Positions 1-8,200 of a stretch of 21,477 nucleotides of DNA are shown here, in pieces. A program made the translations under genes and the position numbers. Below the pieces are notes generated by a model. The model was not told where the DNA came from and ran no database searches. It saw nothing but the letters and a program-made list of their open reading frames with translations. Source of the DNA: Burkholderiales bacterium (GTDB taxonomy: Bacteria > Pseudomonadota > Gammaproteobacteria > Burkholderiales > Burkholderiaceae_C). Numbering within the stretch: the first letter of the stretch is position 1; every line of letters begins with the position of its first letter. The stretch is taken from positions 1-21,477 of the forward strand of contig JANXTP010000042.1 of NCBI GenBank assembly GCA_025352345.1, in the 5' to 3' direction.

Positions 1-553
1 CGTCGTGCAGCCGCCGCAGCCAGCGGCGCAATTCCTTGCGCACCTTGGCATCGAGCGCGCCGAAGGGCTCGTCGAGCAGCAGCACCTTCGGCTCGACCGC
101 CAAGGCCCGGGCCAGCGCGATGCGCTGGCGCTGCCCGCCCGAGAGCTGGTGCGGATAACGGTCGGCGATCCAGTCGAGCTGCACCAGCTTCAGCAAGTCG
201 GTGACCTTGGCGGTGATCTCCCTGTCGGACGGTCGCGTGGCCTTGGGCCGCACGCGCAGGCCGAACGCCACGTTCTCGAAGATCGTCATGTGGCCGAACA
301 GCGCGTAGTGTTGGAACACAAAACCGACCTGCCGGTCGCGCACATCGGTGTGGGTCGCGTCCTCACCGTGGAACAGCACCGAGCCCGAGTCCGGCACTTC
401 CAGCCCGGCGATGATGCGCAGCAGCGAGGTCTTGCCCGAGCCCGAGGGCCCGAGCAGCGCGACCAACTCGCCATCGGGGATGTCGAGGTTCAGGTGATCG
501 CAGACGACGGTCTTGCCATAGCTTTTGTTGAGGTTGCGGACTTCAATGCTCAT
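1..553 (-). CDS. cysA: Sulfate/thiosulfate ABC transporter ATPase CysA (3' end cut by window edge)
   Basis: This is the ATP-hydrolysing subunit of the sulfate/thiosulfate importer, acting on the cytoplasmic face of the CysT/CysW permease. The 184 visible residues start at the ATG at 553 (MSIEVRNLNKSYGK) and run without a stop to base 1. In order, they show Walker A GPSGSGKT, a Q-loop (FVFQHYALF), the ABC signature LSGGQRQR and Walker B VLLLDEPFGALD. The CysA family is about 350 residues, so the H-loop and the C-terminal regulatory domain lie outside the window. The gene follows cysW with a 42-base gap and no strong Shine-Dalgarno, so it is probably cotranscribed as the last gene of cysP-cysT-cysW-cysA. 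MalK or PotA ATPases share these motifs. The sulfate assignment rests on the adjoining permease and receptor genes. Confidence 0.95.
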   Translation of the reverse strand, partial: MSIEVRNLNKSYGKTVVCDHLNLDIPDGELVALLGPSGSGKTSLLRIIAGLEVPDSGSVLFHGEDATHTDVRDRQVGFVFQHYALFGHMTIFENVAFGLRVRPKATRPSDREITAKVTDLLKLVQLDWIADRYPHQLSGGQRQRIALARALAVEPKVLLLDEPFGALDAKVRKELRRWLRRLHD

Positions 554-595
554 GTCGTTGACTTTTGGTTGACGGGCCGTGCCGACGTGGGGCGA

Positions 596-1510
596 TCAGG
601 CGGCTTCGATGCCGCGCTTGTGCGCCTTGACGCGCTGCTCGACGATGTACTTCAGCACCAGCGTCACCAGCGCCAGGCCGGCCAGCAGCGAGGCCACGGC
701 GAAGGCCGCGGCGAACTGGTATTCGTTGTAGGCGATCTCGATGTGCAGCGGCATCGTGTTGGTCTGCCCGCGGATGTGGCCCGAGACCACGCTGACCGCG
801 CCGAACTCGCCCATGGCGCGGGCGTTGCACAGGATCACGCCATACAGCAGCGCCCACTTGATGTTCGGCACCGTGACCCGCCAGAAGATCTGCCAGCCGT
901 TGGCGCCGAGCACGCGCGCGGCCTCCTCCTGCTCGGTACCCTGCGCCTGCATCAGCGGGATCAGCTCGCGGGCAATGAACGGAAAGGTCACGAAGGTGGT
1001 GGCCAGCACGATGCCCGGGATGGCGAAGATCACCTTCAGGTCGTGGTCGCGCAGCCACTCGCCGAACCAGCCCTGCAGGCCGAAGATCAGCACGTAGATC
1101 AGGCCGGAGATCACCGGGCTGACGGAGAACGGCAGATCGATCAGCGTCAGCAGCACGTTCTTGCCGCGGAACTCGAATTTCGCGATGCACCACGCCGCGG
1201 CGACGCCGAACACCAGGTTCATCGGCACGCTGATGCCGGCGGCAATCAGCGTCATCTTGATGGCCGACAGCGCATCAGGCTCTGTGATCGATGCGATGTA
1301 CACCGCGACACCCTTCTTGAACGCCTCGACGAACACGATCGCCAGCGGCACGAACAAAAAGAAGGTCAGGAAGGCCAGCGACACACCGATCAGCGTCCAC
1401 TTGACCCAGGTGGGTTCGGTCGTTGCCGAGCGGACGCGCCGCGGTGCGATCATGTTGCCGCCTGCGGCGCTGGGCGCGGCGGGGTCGACGCCGATCGTGG
1501 CGCTGCTCAT
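596..1510 (-). CDS. cysW: Sulfate ABC transporter permease CysW
   Basis: This inner-membrane permease pairs with CysT to form the sulfate translocation channel. The 304 residues have a polar N-terminal tail of about 35 residues, then roughly six hydrophobic segments (for example FLTFFLFVPLAIVFVEAF and ALLAGLALVTLVL-type stretches). The cytoplasmic EAA loop that docks on the ATPase is visible as EEAARVLGANGWQIFWRV. The segment DLPFSVSPVISGLIYVLIFG is typical of CysW. The ATG at 1510 overlaps the cysT stop in an ATGA arrangement (1507-1510), and an AGGGGCG Shine-Dalgarno lies just upstream, so translation is probably coupled. Length and motifs are normal for the family, and I see no sign of decay. 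Confidence 0.95.
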   Translation of the reverse strand: MSSATIGVDPAAPSAAGGNMIAPRRVRSATTEPTWVKWTLIGVSLAFLTFFLFVPLAIVFVEAFKKGVAVYIASITEPDALSAIKMTLIAAGISVPMNLVFGVAAAWCIAKFEFRGKNVLLTLIDLPFSVSPVISGLIYVLIFGLQGWFGEWLRDHDLKVIFAIPGIVLATTFVTFPFIARELIPLMQAQGTEQEEAARVLGANGWQIFWRVTVPNIKWALLYGVILCNARAMGEFGAVSVVSGHIRGQTNTMPLHIEIAYNEYQFAAAFAVASLLAGLALVTLVLKYIVEQRVKAHKRGIEAA

Positions 1511-2340
1511 CGCCCCTGCCTCGAGCGGGTCCAGGCCTGCAGTGCGTTGACCGCCAGCAGCAGCGCAAAGGCCGCCACCAGCATCACCACCGCGATCGCG
1601 GTCGCGCCCTGGTAGTCGTACTGCTCCAGCTTGGTGATGATCAACAGCGGCGTGATCTCGCTGACCAGCGGCATGTTGCCGGCGATGAAGATCACCGAAC
1701 CGTACTCACCGAGGGCCCGCGCGAAGGCCAATGCAAATCCGGTGATCAGCGCCGGCATCAGGATCGGGAAGATCACTTTGGTGAAGGTCTGCCAGCGGTT
1801 CGCCCCCAGCGTGGCAGCGGCCTCCTCGATTTCCTTCTGCATGTCTTCGAGCACCGGCTGCAGGGTGCGCACGACGAAAGGCAGTCCGATGAAGGTCAGC
1901 GCGACGAACACGCCGAGCGGTGTGTAGCTGACCTTGAACGGCAGCCACTGCCCGATCCAGCCGTTCTGCGCATACAGCGCCGTCAGTGCGATGCCCGCCA
2001 CCGCCGTGGGCAGGGCGAAGGGCAGATCGACCAGCGCATCGACCAGCCGCTTGAACGGAAAGTCGTAGCGCACCAGCACCCAGGCCACGATCAGCCCGAA
2101 GAAGGCATTGAGCAGCGCGCCCACCAGTGACGCACCAAAGGTCAGCCGGTACGAGGCCAGCACGCGTGGCGAAGTCACCGCGTCCCAGAACGCGGGCCAG
2201 GTCATCGTCGCCGTCTTCAGGAAGGCCGCGCTGAGCGGAATCAGCACGATGAAGCTCAGGTACAGCAGCGTGAAGCCAAGCGCCAGGTCGAAGCCGGGCA
2301 GCACGGTGTGCTTCTTCAGCAGGGTGCGCGACAAGAACAC
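1507..2340 (-). CDS. cysT: Sulfate ABC transporter permease CysT (CysU)
   Basis: This is the second inner-membrane permease of the sulfate importer, 277 residues with about six transmembrane segments. The first is FDLALGFTLLYLSFIVLIPL. The EAA loop EEAAATLGANRWQTFTKV contacts CysA, and the DLPFALPTAVAGIALT stretch is typical of CysT. The start is a GTG at 2340. It is favoured because a G-rich Shine-Dalgarno (AGGGGCGGG) lies just before it, overlapping the end of cysP (stop at 2350). The next in-frame methionine would remove the first membrane segment. The 3' end overlaps cysW by four bases. It sits between cysP and cysW in the usual cysPTWA order. Confidence 0.94.
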   Translation of the reverse strand: MFLSRTLLKKHTVLPGFDLALGFTLLYLSFIVLIPLSAAFLKTATMTWPAFWDAVTSPRVLASYRLTFGASLVGALLNAFFGLIVAWVLVRYDFPFKRLVDALVDLPFALPTAVAGIALTALYAQNGWIGQWLPFKVSYTPLGVFVALTFIGLPFVVRTLQPVLEDMQKEIEEAAATLGANRWQTFTKVIFPILMPALITGFALAFARALGEYGSVIFIAGNMPLVSEITPLLIITKLEQYDYQGATAIAVVMLVAAFALLLAVNALQAWTRSRQGR

Positions 2341-2349
2341 GGCCCGCCC

Positions 2350-3375
2350 CTACTTTTTCTTCGAGCGCAGGATGATCTGGTCGTAGAAGCCGCCGTCGTC
2401 GAAATGCTCCTTCTGCGCCTTCTTCCAGCCACCGAACACTTCATCGACGGTGAACGCGTTGACCTTGGGGAAGTCCTTCGCATAGCGCGCCAGCACCTTG
2501 GCGTTGCGCGGCCGCAGGTGGTGCTTGGCGGCGATCTCCTGGCCGGCGTCAGACCACAGGTACTTCAGGTAGGCCTCGGCCTGTTTGCGGGTGCCGCGCT
2601 TGTCGACGCCCTTGTCGACGACCGACACCGGGTTCTCGGCCAGCACGGTCCAGGTGGGGTAGACGGCTTCGTAGTCGTCGCCGAATTCGCGCTTGATCAG
2701 CGGCACTTCGCTTTCGAAGGTGACCAAAGCATCGCCAAGCTGGCGCTGCGCGAAGGTGGTGGTGGCACCACGGCCACCGCCATCGAGCACCGGCACGTTG
2801 GCGAAGATGCGTTCGACCAGGGCCTGCGCGGCAGCCGGCGACACACCGTTCTTCAGGCCGGCGCCCCAGGCTGCCAGGTAGGTGTAGCGGCCGTTGCCCG
2901 ATGTTTTCGGGTTCGGGATGATCACCGAGATGCCGGCGCGGCCGAGGTCGCTCCAGTCGCGGATGGCCTTCGGGTTGCCCTTGCGCACCAGGATCACCGA
3001 CACCGAGGTGGTCGGCGCGCTGTGGTCGGGCAGGCGCTGGGCCCAGTCGGACGGAATCAAGGCGCCGCGCTCGGCCAGGATGTCGATGTCGTTCGACTGG
3101 TTCATCGTGATGACATCGGCTTCCAGTCCCTCGACCACGCTGCGCGCCTGCTTGCTGCTGCCGCCGTGCGATTGGTTCAAGGTCAAGTCCTCGCCGGTGG
3201 TTTTCTTCCAATAGGCGGCGAACGCGGCGTTGTAGTCCTTGTAGAACTCGCGCGACACGTCGTAGCTGACGTTCAGCAGCGTTTTGCCTGCAGCCTGAGC
3301 GGCAGCGGCGATCGGAGATAGAACAGCCCAGCCAGCCAGGGCGGCCAGCGTGACGCGACGGGATACAGGGGACAT
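2350..3375 (-). CDS. cysP: Periplasmic sulfate/thiosulfate-binding protein, CysP-like
   Basis: This is the soluble periplasmic receptor that delivers sulfate or thiosulfate to CysTWA. The 341 residues begin with a Sec-type signal peptide (VTLAALAGWAVLSPIAAAAQAA). The mature part opens with the family hallmark LLNVSYDVSREFYKDYN. The oxyanion-binding stretch QSHGGSSKQARS and the PNPKTSGNGRYTYLAAWG block are present. The segment VITMNQSNDID matches the CysP subclass (TMNQ...D) rather than Sbp (TLALAYD). The C-terminal part (FTVDEVFGGWKKAQKEHF) looks more Sbp-like, so the CysP name is moderately sure and sulfate-binding protein is the safe call. No clear Shine-Dalgarno precedes the ATG at 3375. 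It heads the cysPTWA unit, with a promoter-like sequence just upstream. Confidence 0.93.
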   Translation of the reverse strand: MSPVSRRVTLAALAGWAVLSPIAAAAQAAGKTLLNVSYDVSREFYKDYNAAFAAYWKKTTGEDLTLNQSHGGSSKQARSVVEGLEADVITMNQSNDIDILAERGALIPSDWAQRLPDHSAPTTSVSVILVRKGNPKAIRDWSDLGRAGISVIIPNPKTSGNGRYTYLAAWGAGLKNGVSPAAAQALVERIFANVPVLDGGGRGATTTFAQRQLGDALVTFESEVPLIKREFGDDYEAVYPTWTVLAENPVSVVDKGVDKRGTRKQAEAYLKYLWSDAGQEIAAKHHLRPRNAKVLARYAKDFPKVNAFTVDEVFGGWKKAQKEHFDDGGFYDQIILRSKKK

Positions 3376-3417
3376 GGGAAGGCAGGCGCGACACGCCAGT
3401 GCGAAGAAGGACCGCGG

Positions 3418-3446
3418 ATGCTAGGCGGCAGGCGTTGAATGCCCAA
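3418..3446 (-). promoter_or_regulatory. Putative sigma-70 promoter of the cysPTWA unit
   Basis: Read on the minus strand, a -35-like TTGGGC (3441-3446) and a -10-like TAGCAT (3418-3423) are separated by 17 bases, about 43 bases before the cysP start. The elements match consensus only partly. The support is that the sequence around the -10 resembles that upstream of sbp (about 19 of 26 positions alike around CCTAG), with the same 17-base spacing there. It lies directly after a terminator-like hairpin, where a new promoter would be needed. A CysB site may lie upstream, but I cannot define one. Confidence 0.4.
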
Positions 3447-3485
3447 CGATCGATTTCGCCGATCCTTATTCAATAAACGACTAAA

Positions 3486-3514
3486 GCTGCCGTTCGCGCA
3501 GCGCGAACGGCAGC
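3486..3514 (-). terminator. Rho-independent-type hairpin after sbp
   Basis: A perfect 13-base-pair inverted repeat (arms 3486-3498 and 3502-3514, GCTGCCGTTCGCG and its complement) encloses a three-base loop. It begins about 30 bases after the sbp stop on the minus strand. The stem is followed on that strand by TTTAG and then another T-rich stretch, a weak U-tract. The stem is very stable, but the short U-tract suggests attenuation or RNA 3'-end protection as alternatives to full termination. Its position would uncouple sbp from cysPTWA. Confidence 0.7.
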
Positions 3515-3544
3515 CTGGCTCGGCCAGCGCAGCAACGGCAGGCC

Positions 3545-4558
3545 TTACTTCTTCGTGTAGATCTGGTCGAACACGCCGCCGTCGGCGAAGTGGGTCTTCT
3601 GCGCCGTCGCCCATCCGCCGAACACCTCATTGATGTTGAACAGCCTGATCGGCGGGAACTGCTTGGCGTATTTCGCCTGCGCCTTCGGATCGGTCGGGCG
3701 GTAGAAGTTCTTGCCCGCGATGTCCTGGCCTTCAGGCGAATACAGGTAGTCGAGGTAGGCCTGGGCGACCGCGGCATTGCCCTTCTTCTCGGCCACCTTG
3801 TCGACCACCGCGACCGGCGGCTCGGCCAGGATGCTGGTCGGTGGATAGATCACGTCGAACTTGTCGGCGCCGAATTCCTTGAGCACCAGCCCGGCCTCGT
3901 TCTCCCACGACAGCAGCACGTCGCCCAGGCCGCGCTCGGCGAAGCTGACCGTCGCGCCGCGAGCGCCCGAATCGAGCACCGGCACGTTGGCGAAGACCTT
4001 CTGGATGTAGTCGCGGGCCTTCGCGTCGCTGCCACCGGGTGCGGTCAGCACCGAGCCGTAGGCCGCGAGGTAAGCCCAGCGCGCACCACCAGAAGTCTTC
4101 GGGTTGGCGGTGATGACGCCGACGCCGGGTTTGGCGATGTCGTCCCAGGTCTTGACGCCCTTGGGGTTGCCCTTGCGCACGATGAACACGATGGTCGAGG
4201 TATACGGGGTGCTGTTGTTCTTGAAGCGCTTTTGCCAGTCGCTGGGCAACAGCTTGGCGCGTTGCGAGATCTCGTCGATGTCGTAGGCCAGCGCCAGCGT
4301 GACAACATCGGCATCCAGGCCGTCGATCACCGAGCGGGCCTGCTTGCCGGAGCCACCGTGCGATTGCTTGACGCTGACGGTGTCGCCGGTCTTGGCCTGC
4401 CAGTACTTGGCAAACGCGGCGTTGTATTCGACGTAGAGCTCGCGGGTCGGGTCGTACGACACGTTGAGCAGCGTGATGTCCTTGGCCAGCGTCGCAAAGG
4501 CGGCAGCACCAACGGCCACGGCCAACGCGGTGGAACGGATGAGGCGGGAGACAGACAT
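3545..4558 (-). CDS. sbp: Periplasmic sulfate-binding protein Sbp
   Basis: This is a second periplasmic sulfate receptor, 337 residues from the ATG at 4558. That start is chosen because it gives a clean signal peptide (MSVSRLIRSTALAVAVGAAA, cleaved near FATLA-KD) and follows an AGGA Shine-Dalgarno. An in-frame start at 4621 would put 21 polar residues before the signal. The mature protein shows LLNVSYDPTRELYVEYN, KQSHGGSGKQARS, the Sbp-type VVTLALAYDID, NPKTSGGARWAYLAAYG and LLSWENEAGLVLKEFG, followed by FNINEVFGGWATAQKTHF. It is clearly paralogous to the neighbouring CysP-like protein but belongs to the other subclass. It probably feeds the same CysTWA permease. A hairpin follows it and it has its own promoter-like region. 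Confidence 0.95.
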   Translation of the reverse strand: MSVSRLIRSTALAVAVGAAAFATLAKDITLLNVSYDPTRELYVEYNAAFAKYWQAKTGDTVSVKQSHGGSGKQARSVIDGLDADVVTLALAYDIDEISQRAKLLPSDWQKRFKNNSTPYTSTIVFIVRKGNPKGVKTWDDIAKPGVGVITANPKTSGGARWAYLAAYGSVLTAPGGSDAKARDYIQKVFANVPVLDSGARGATVSFAERGLGDVLLSWENEAGLVLKEFGADKFDVIYPPTSILAEPPVAVVDKVAEKKGNAAVAQAYLDYLYSPEGQDIAGKNFYRPTDPKAQAKYAKQFPPIRLFNINEVFGGWATAQKTHFADGGVFDQIYTKK

Positions 4559-4619
4559 GAAGACAGATCCTGGTTGGACGACGTGCTGAGAGAGCTGCCG
4601 TGATGACAGCGGACGGTGC

Positions 4620-4648
4620 ATCCTAGGCAGCAGCCCTCAGGCTGAAAA
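4620..4648 (-). promoter_or_regulatory. Putative sigma-70 promoter of sbp
   Basis: On the minus strand, a -35-like TTTTCA (4643-4648) and a -10-like TAGGAT (4620-4625) are separated by 17 bases, about 60 bases before the sbp ATG. The flanking sequence resembles the equivalent region upstream of cysP (same spacing, shared CCTAG-containing core), which suggests that the two promoters descend from a common copy. The -35 region lies at the edge of the inverted and direct repeats at 4626-4777. Confidence 0.4.
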
Positions 4649-4777
4649 CGAAGCGTTCCGCGCTTGCATATGCGGATTTCGACTGATCGGGCCGAACGGA
4701 GCCACCCGGAATCCAGCGTCAGCCAACGCACAAGCAAAGACGTAACGCTTCGTTGGGCAGACGCCTTCGGACTGAAA
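4626..4777. repeat. Composite intergenic repeat with inverted 11-mers and diverged 22-bp direct repeats
   Basis: Two exact 11-base inverted copies, AACGAAGCGTT (4647-4657) and AACGCTTCGTT (4744-4754), bracket 86 bases. Next to them lie two 22-base direct copies (4626-4647 and 4756-4777, starting GGCAG and ending CTGAAA), alike at 17 of 22 positions. The spacing and end-inverted layout resemble a small non-coding mobile or dispersed repeat, but only one copy is visible in this window. Short ORFs through it look spurious. The left end overlaps the putative sbp promoter. Confidence 0.5.
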
Positions 4778-4886
4778 GACTGAAGGCACATCCACAGTGC
4801 GAGCCAGACGCGTCGACACCACGGCCGTCGCCTGCCTTCCGGCCCCAGCCCATGAGTTCGCCGGACTCGACCGCGACTTCGAAGGC

Positions 4887-5273
4887 AGTGCGCTGCTCGA
4901 CGAGGTCGGCTTGTCGGGCCTCGGCGATCGACTGCCGAGCAGCTGTCCGGCAGTCAGGCGCAGCGCGTGGCGATCGCGCGCGGCCTGTTCGTGCAGCCGC
5001 GCGTGCTGCTGCTCGATGAACCTTTCTCAGCAGTCGATGCCTGCACCCGGCTGAAGCTGCAAGACCTGCTGCTGCGCGTCGTGCAGGCGCACCGCATCAC
5101 GGTGTTGTTGGTCACGCACGACATCGCCGAGGCGGTGCGGCTCAGTGACCGCGTGCTGGTGCTGGAGGCCGATCCCGGGCGCGTTGGCGCATCCTCGCGA
5201 CCCCGACGATCCCGCGACGCTCGGCGCAGGGGCCGCGATCCGCAGGACGCTGCTGGCGACGCACGCGATCTAG
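4887..5273 (+). pseudogene. Frameshifted remnant of an SsuB/TauB-like ABC transporter ATPase
   Basis: This is the C-terminal half of an ABC ATPase of the nitrate/sulfonate/taurine type, spread over three reading-frame segments. From 4887 one frame reads ALLDEVGLSGLGDRLPS. A one-base loss near 4940 shifts to the next frame, which reads QLSGSQAQRVAIARG (signature), VLLLDEPFSAVDA (Walker B and D-loop) and VLLVTHDIAEAVRLSDRV (H-loop). A further frameshift near 5186 leads to AHPRDPDDPATLGA and a TAG at 5271. Walker A and the rest of the N-terminal domain are absent, with no sign of them up to the repeat at 4777. The piece therefore cannot bind ATP and no usual start is present. It probably derives from a sulfonate-type transporter once next to the sulfate genes. 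It ends five bases before the convergent GGDEF-EAL gene. Confidence 0.8.
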
Positions 5274-5277
5274 CGAT

Positions 5278-8200
5278 CTAAATCACCGTGCCGAGCACCG
5301 GCCGATCACCGGTGATCCGTGCCTGCAACCAATCGCCCACAGCGCTCGCGCTCAATGGTTTGGCATACAGGAAGCCCTGCAAATAGGTGCAGCCCATCGC
5401 GGTCAGCATCGCTGCCTGCGCATCGGTTTCCACGCCCTCGGCCACCACCAGCAGGCGCAGGCTTCTCGACATCGCGACGATGGCTTTCACCAGTTCGCTG
5501 TCATCGGGATCGGTTTCCAGGTCGCGCACGAAAGAGCGGTCGATCTTGACGCTATCGACCGGAAAACGCTTCAGGTGGCTGAGGCTGGAGTAGCCGGTGC
5601 CGAAGTCATCGATGGCGATGCGGATGCCGAGCGCCTTGATGCGCTGCAAGATGCCGAGCGTGGCCTCGGGGTCGGCCATCAGGGTGGACTCGGTGATCTC
5701 GAACGCGAGCTGCGCGCCATCGACACCGGTAGCTTGCAGAGTGTCGGCCACCCGGTCGACGAAGTCCGCATGCGCCAACTGCACCGGCGACACATTGACC
5801 GCGATGGTGATGTGGCCCAGCGCGGTGCCGCGCCAGGTACGCAACTGTTCGCAGGCCTGGCGCAGCATCGCCGCGCCCAGCGGCACGATCAGGCCGCTTT
5901 CCTCGGCCACGGTGATGAAGACGAGCGGACCTTGCAGTTCGTGGTCCGAGCGATCCCATCGGGCCAGCGCTTCCAACGACACCGGCAGGCCGCTGGCCGC
6001 GTCGATGACCGGTTGGAAATGCGCGATGAACTGCCCTTCGGCGAGGCCACGGCGCATGTCGGCTTCGAGGCGCAGGCGCGCGGAGGCAGCCTGATCGACC
6101 TCCTTCGAGAAGAACTGGAAGCGGTTGCGGCCTTCGCGTTTCGAGCGGTACATCGCCGCGTCGGCATGCTTCATCAGCGTTTCGGGGTCTTCACCGTCAC
6201 CGGGGAAAACCGCGATGCCCAGGCTGATGCCGACATTGACCTCAGTGCCTTCGAGCACGCACGGAACCGCCACCTCGCGCAGGATCTTCTTCGCCACTTC
6301 GGCCACGTCGTCGGGGCCGCCGACATCGGACAACAGCATCACGAACTCGTCGCCACCGAGACGGCACACCGTGTCGCTGCCGCGCAGCGTGCCGGTGAGC
6401 CGCTGTGCCACGGCCTTGAGCAGTTCATCGCCGACGGCATGACCCAGCGAGTCGTTGACGTGCTTGAAGTGATCGAGGTCCATGAAGATGACCGCGAAGC
6501 GGGTTCGGTGGCGCTGCGCAAATTGGCAGGCCTGGTGCACCCGGTCCTGAAGCAGCACCCGGTTAGGCAGGTCGGTCAGGCTGTCGTGGTGGGCGAGGTA
6601 GGCCAGCCGTTGCGACAGCGCACGCGCTTCTGACACGTCCTGGAACACCATCACCGCACCCTGCAACAACCCGTTCTTGCCGAGAATCGGCGCGACCGAG
6701 TTATGCACACCGTATTCCTTACCCCGCTGATCGCGCAGCACCGCGTTCTTCGGGACCCCGGCGACCCGCTTGCCGTACGGGCAGTTTTCGATCGGGCTCG
6801 ACAACGGCGCATCGGTCTGGTGGTCGAACATGTGCACCACCTCGCCAAAAGCGAGCCCCCGGGCCTCAGGCAACGGGCGGCCGACCAGTTGTTCGGCCAC
6901 CGGGTTCATGTAAGTGATGCGTCCGTGTTCGTCGGTGGTGACCACGCCGTCGCCAATCGACTGCAGCGTGACCTCCATGCGCTCCTTTTCCGCCACCAGT
7001 TCGGCGGCCAGGCGCTTCTGCTCGGTGGTTTCCTTCATCACCGACAGCGTGCGCACCGGCTGGCCGCGGGCATCGCGTTGCCAGATCGCGGACAGCTGCA
7101 CGTCGAAGACTTCGCCGCCTTTGGTGACCATCTGGTAGTCCACGTCTCGCAGATAGCCCTGCGCGAGAAACCTCGGGATCACCGTCTCTTCAGCACGCTG
7201 GCGCGACTCAGGGGTCAGGAAATCGGTGGACGGGCGACCCAGTACCTCCGAACGCTCATAGCCAAAGCGGGCCAGCCACTCGTCATTGACGCTCAGCAGG
7301 CGCTTGTGGATGTCCACCGAATGCATCAGCACCGGTGCTTTTTCGTAGAGAAAACGGAAATCGTCCTCGCGCTGGGCCAATTCGATCACGCCGTTCTGGA
7401 TGTTCTCAAGTGTTGTCGCGAGCAGCAACGGCGGCAACAGCACCAAGATCAGCGGAAGATAGAACCAGCCTTCGTTGAGCGACTGGATGCTCATCAGCGG
7501 CGAGAACGACCCACGCGCGATCAGCACCGCCACCGACAGCGAGCAGAGCAGCACGCCGAGCGATACCCCGGTGAAGCGCCCGATGGAGGCCAGCAGCACC
7601 AGCGCAAGCGAGATGTAGACGTACGGGTGCGGCAGCGATGTCGGCACGGTCAGCGAGATGCCCACCACCAGCACCAGGGCCAGCAACACCGAGGGACGCC
7701 GCACATCGGCCCACAAAGGCCCCCACCCTTTGGCCACCAGCAACAGGCCCAGCGGCAGCAGGGCCACGCTACCGATCGAGCTGCCCTCGAACCAGGAGAG
7801 CCACAGCTTGTCGAACGTCCCGAGCTCGTTGGACGACAGCAGGGCAGCAGCCAGCAGCGCGCCGACGAACGCCGGCACGACGCCTCCGAGCAACAAGGCC
7901 TGCGACAGGGGACCCGGGCGGCTGACACATGTCGCGGCAACGCAGTAACGACGAAGCAACCACGCGCCGAGGGCAATCTCGACGCTGTTGGCGACGATGC
8001 AGCGCAGCGTCAGAGGCAGCGGGTCGTCAAACACCCAGCCGGCGGCCAGACTGCCCACGGCGATGGCAGCCAGCAGCATCGGCCAGTGCTTTTCCGCTTT
8101 CGATTGCAGCACCACCACCGCCGCCGCATTGGCATACCAGAGCATGGCCACGTTGCCGCTGAGCCGTGACAGGAAGACCGCGACCACGGCCAGGCAGAAA

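Noticed and set aside
5..1615. Long plus-strand open frame of 536 codons opposite cysA, cysW and part of cysT
   Set aside because: It is antisense to three clear sulfate transporter genes and its Arg/His/Gln-rich translation has no domain. It is a typical high-GC shadow frame.
4637..4822. Short minus-strand ORFs upstream of sbp
   Set aside because: They run through the intergenic repeat and promoter region, have no supported ribosome binding site and no family resemblance.
6703..8169. Long plus-strand open frame of 488 codons opposite the MASE1/PAS part of the cyclic di-GMP gene
   Set aside because: The opposite strand carries an intact multi-domain protein. This frame has a low-complexity Gln/His/Arg composition and no motifs.
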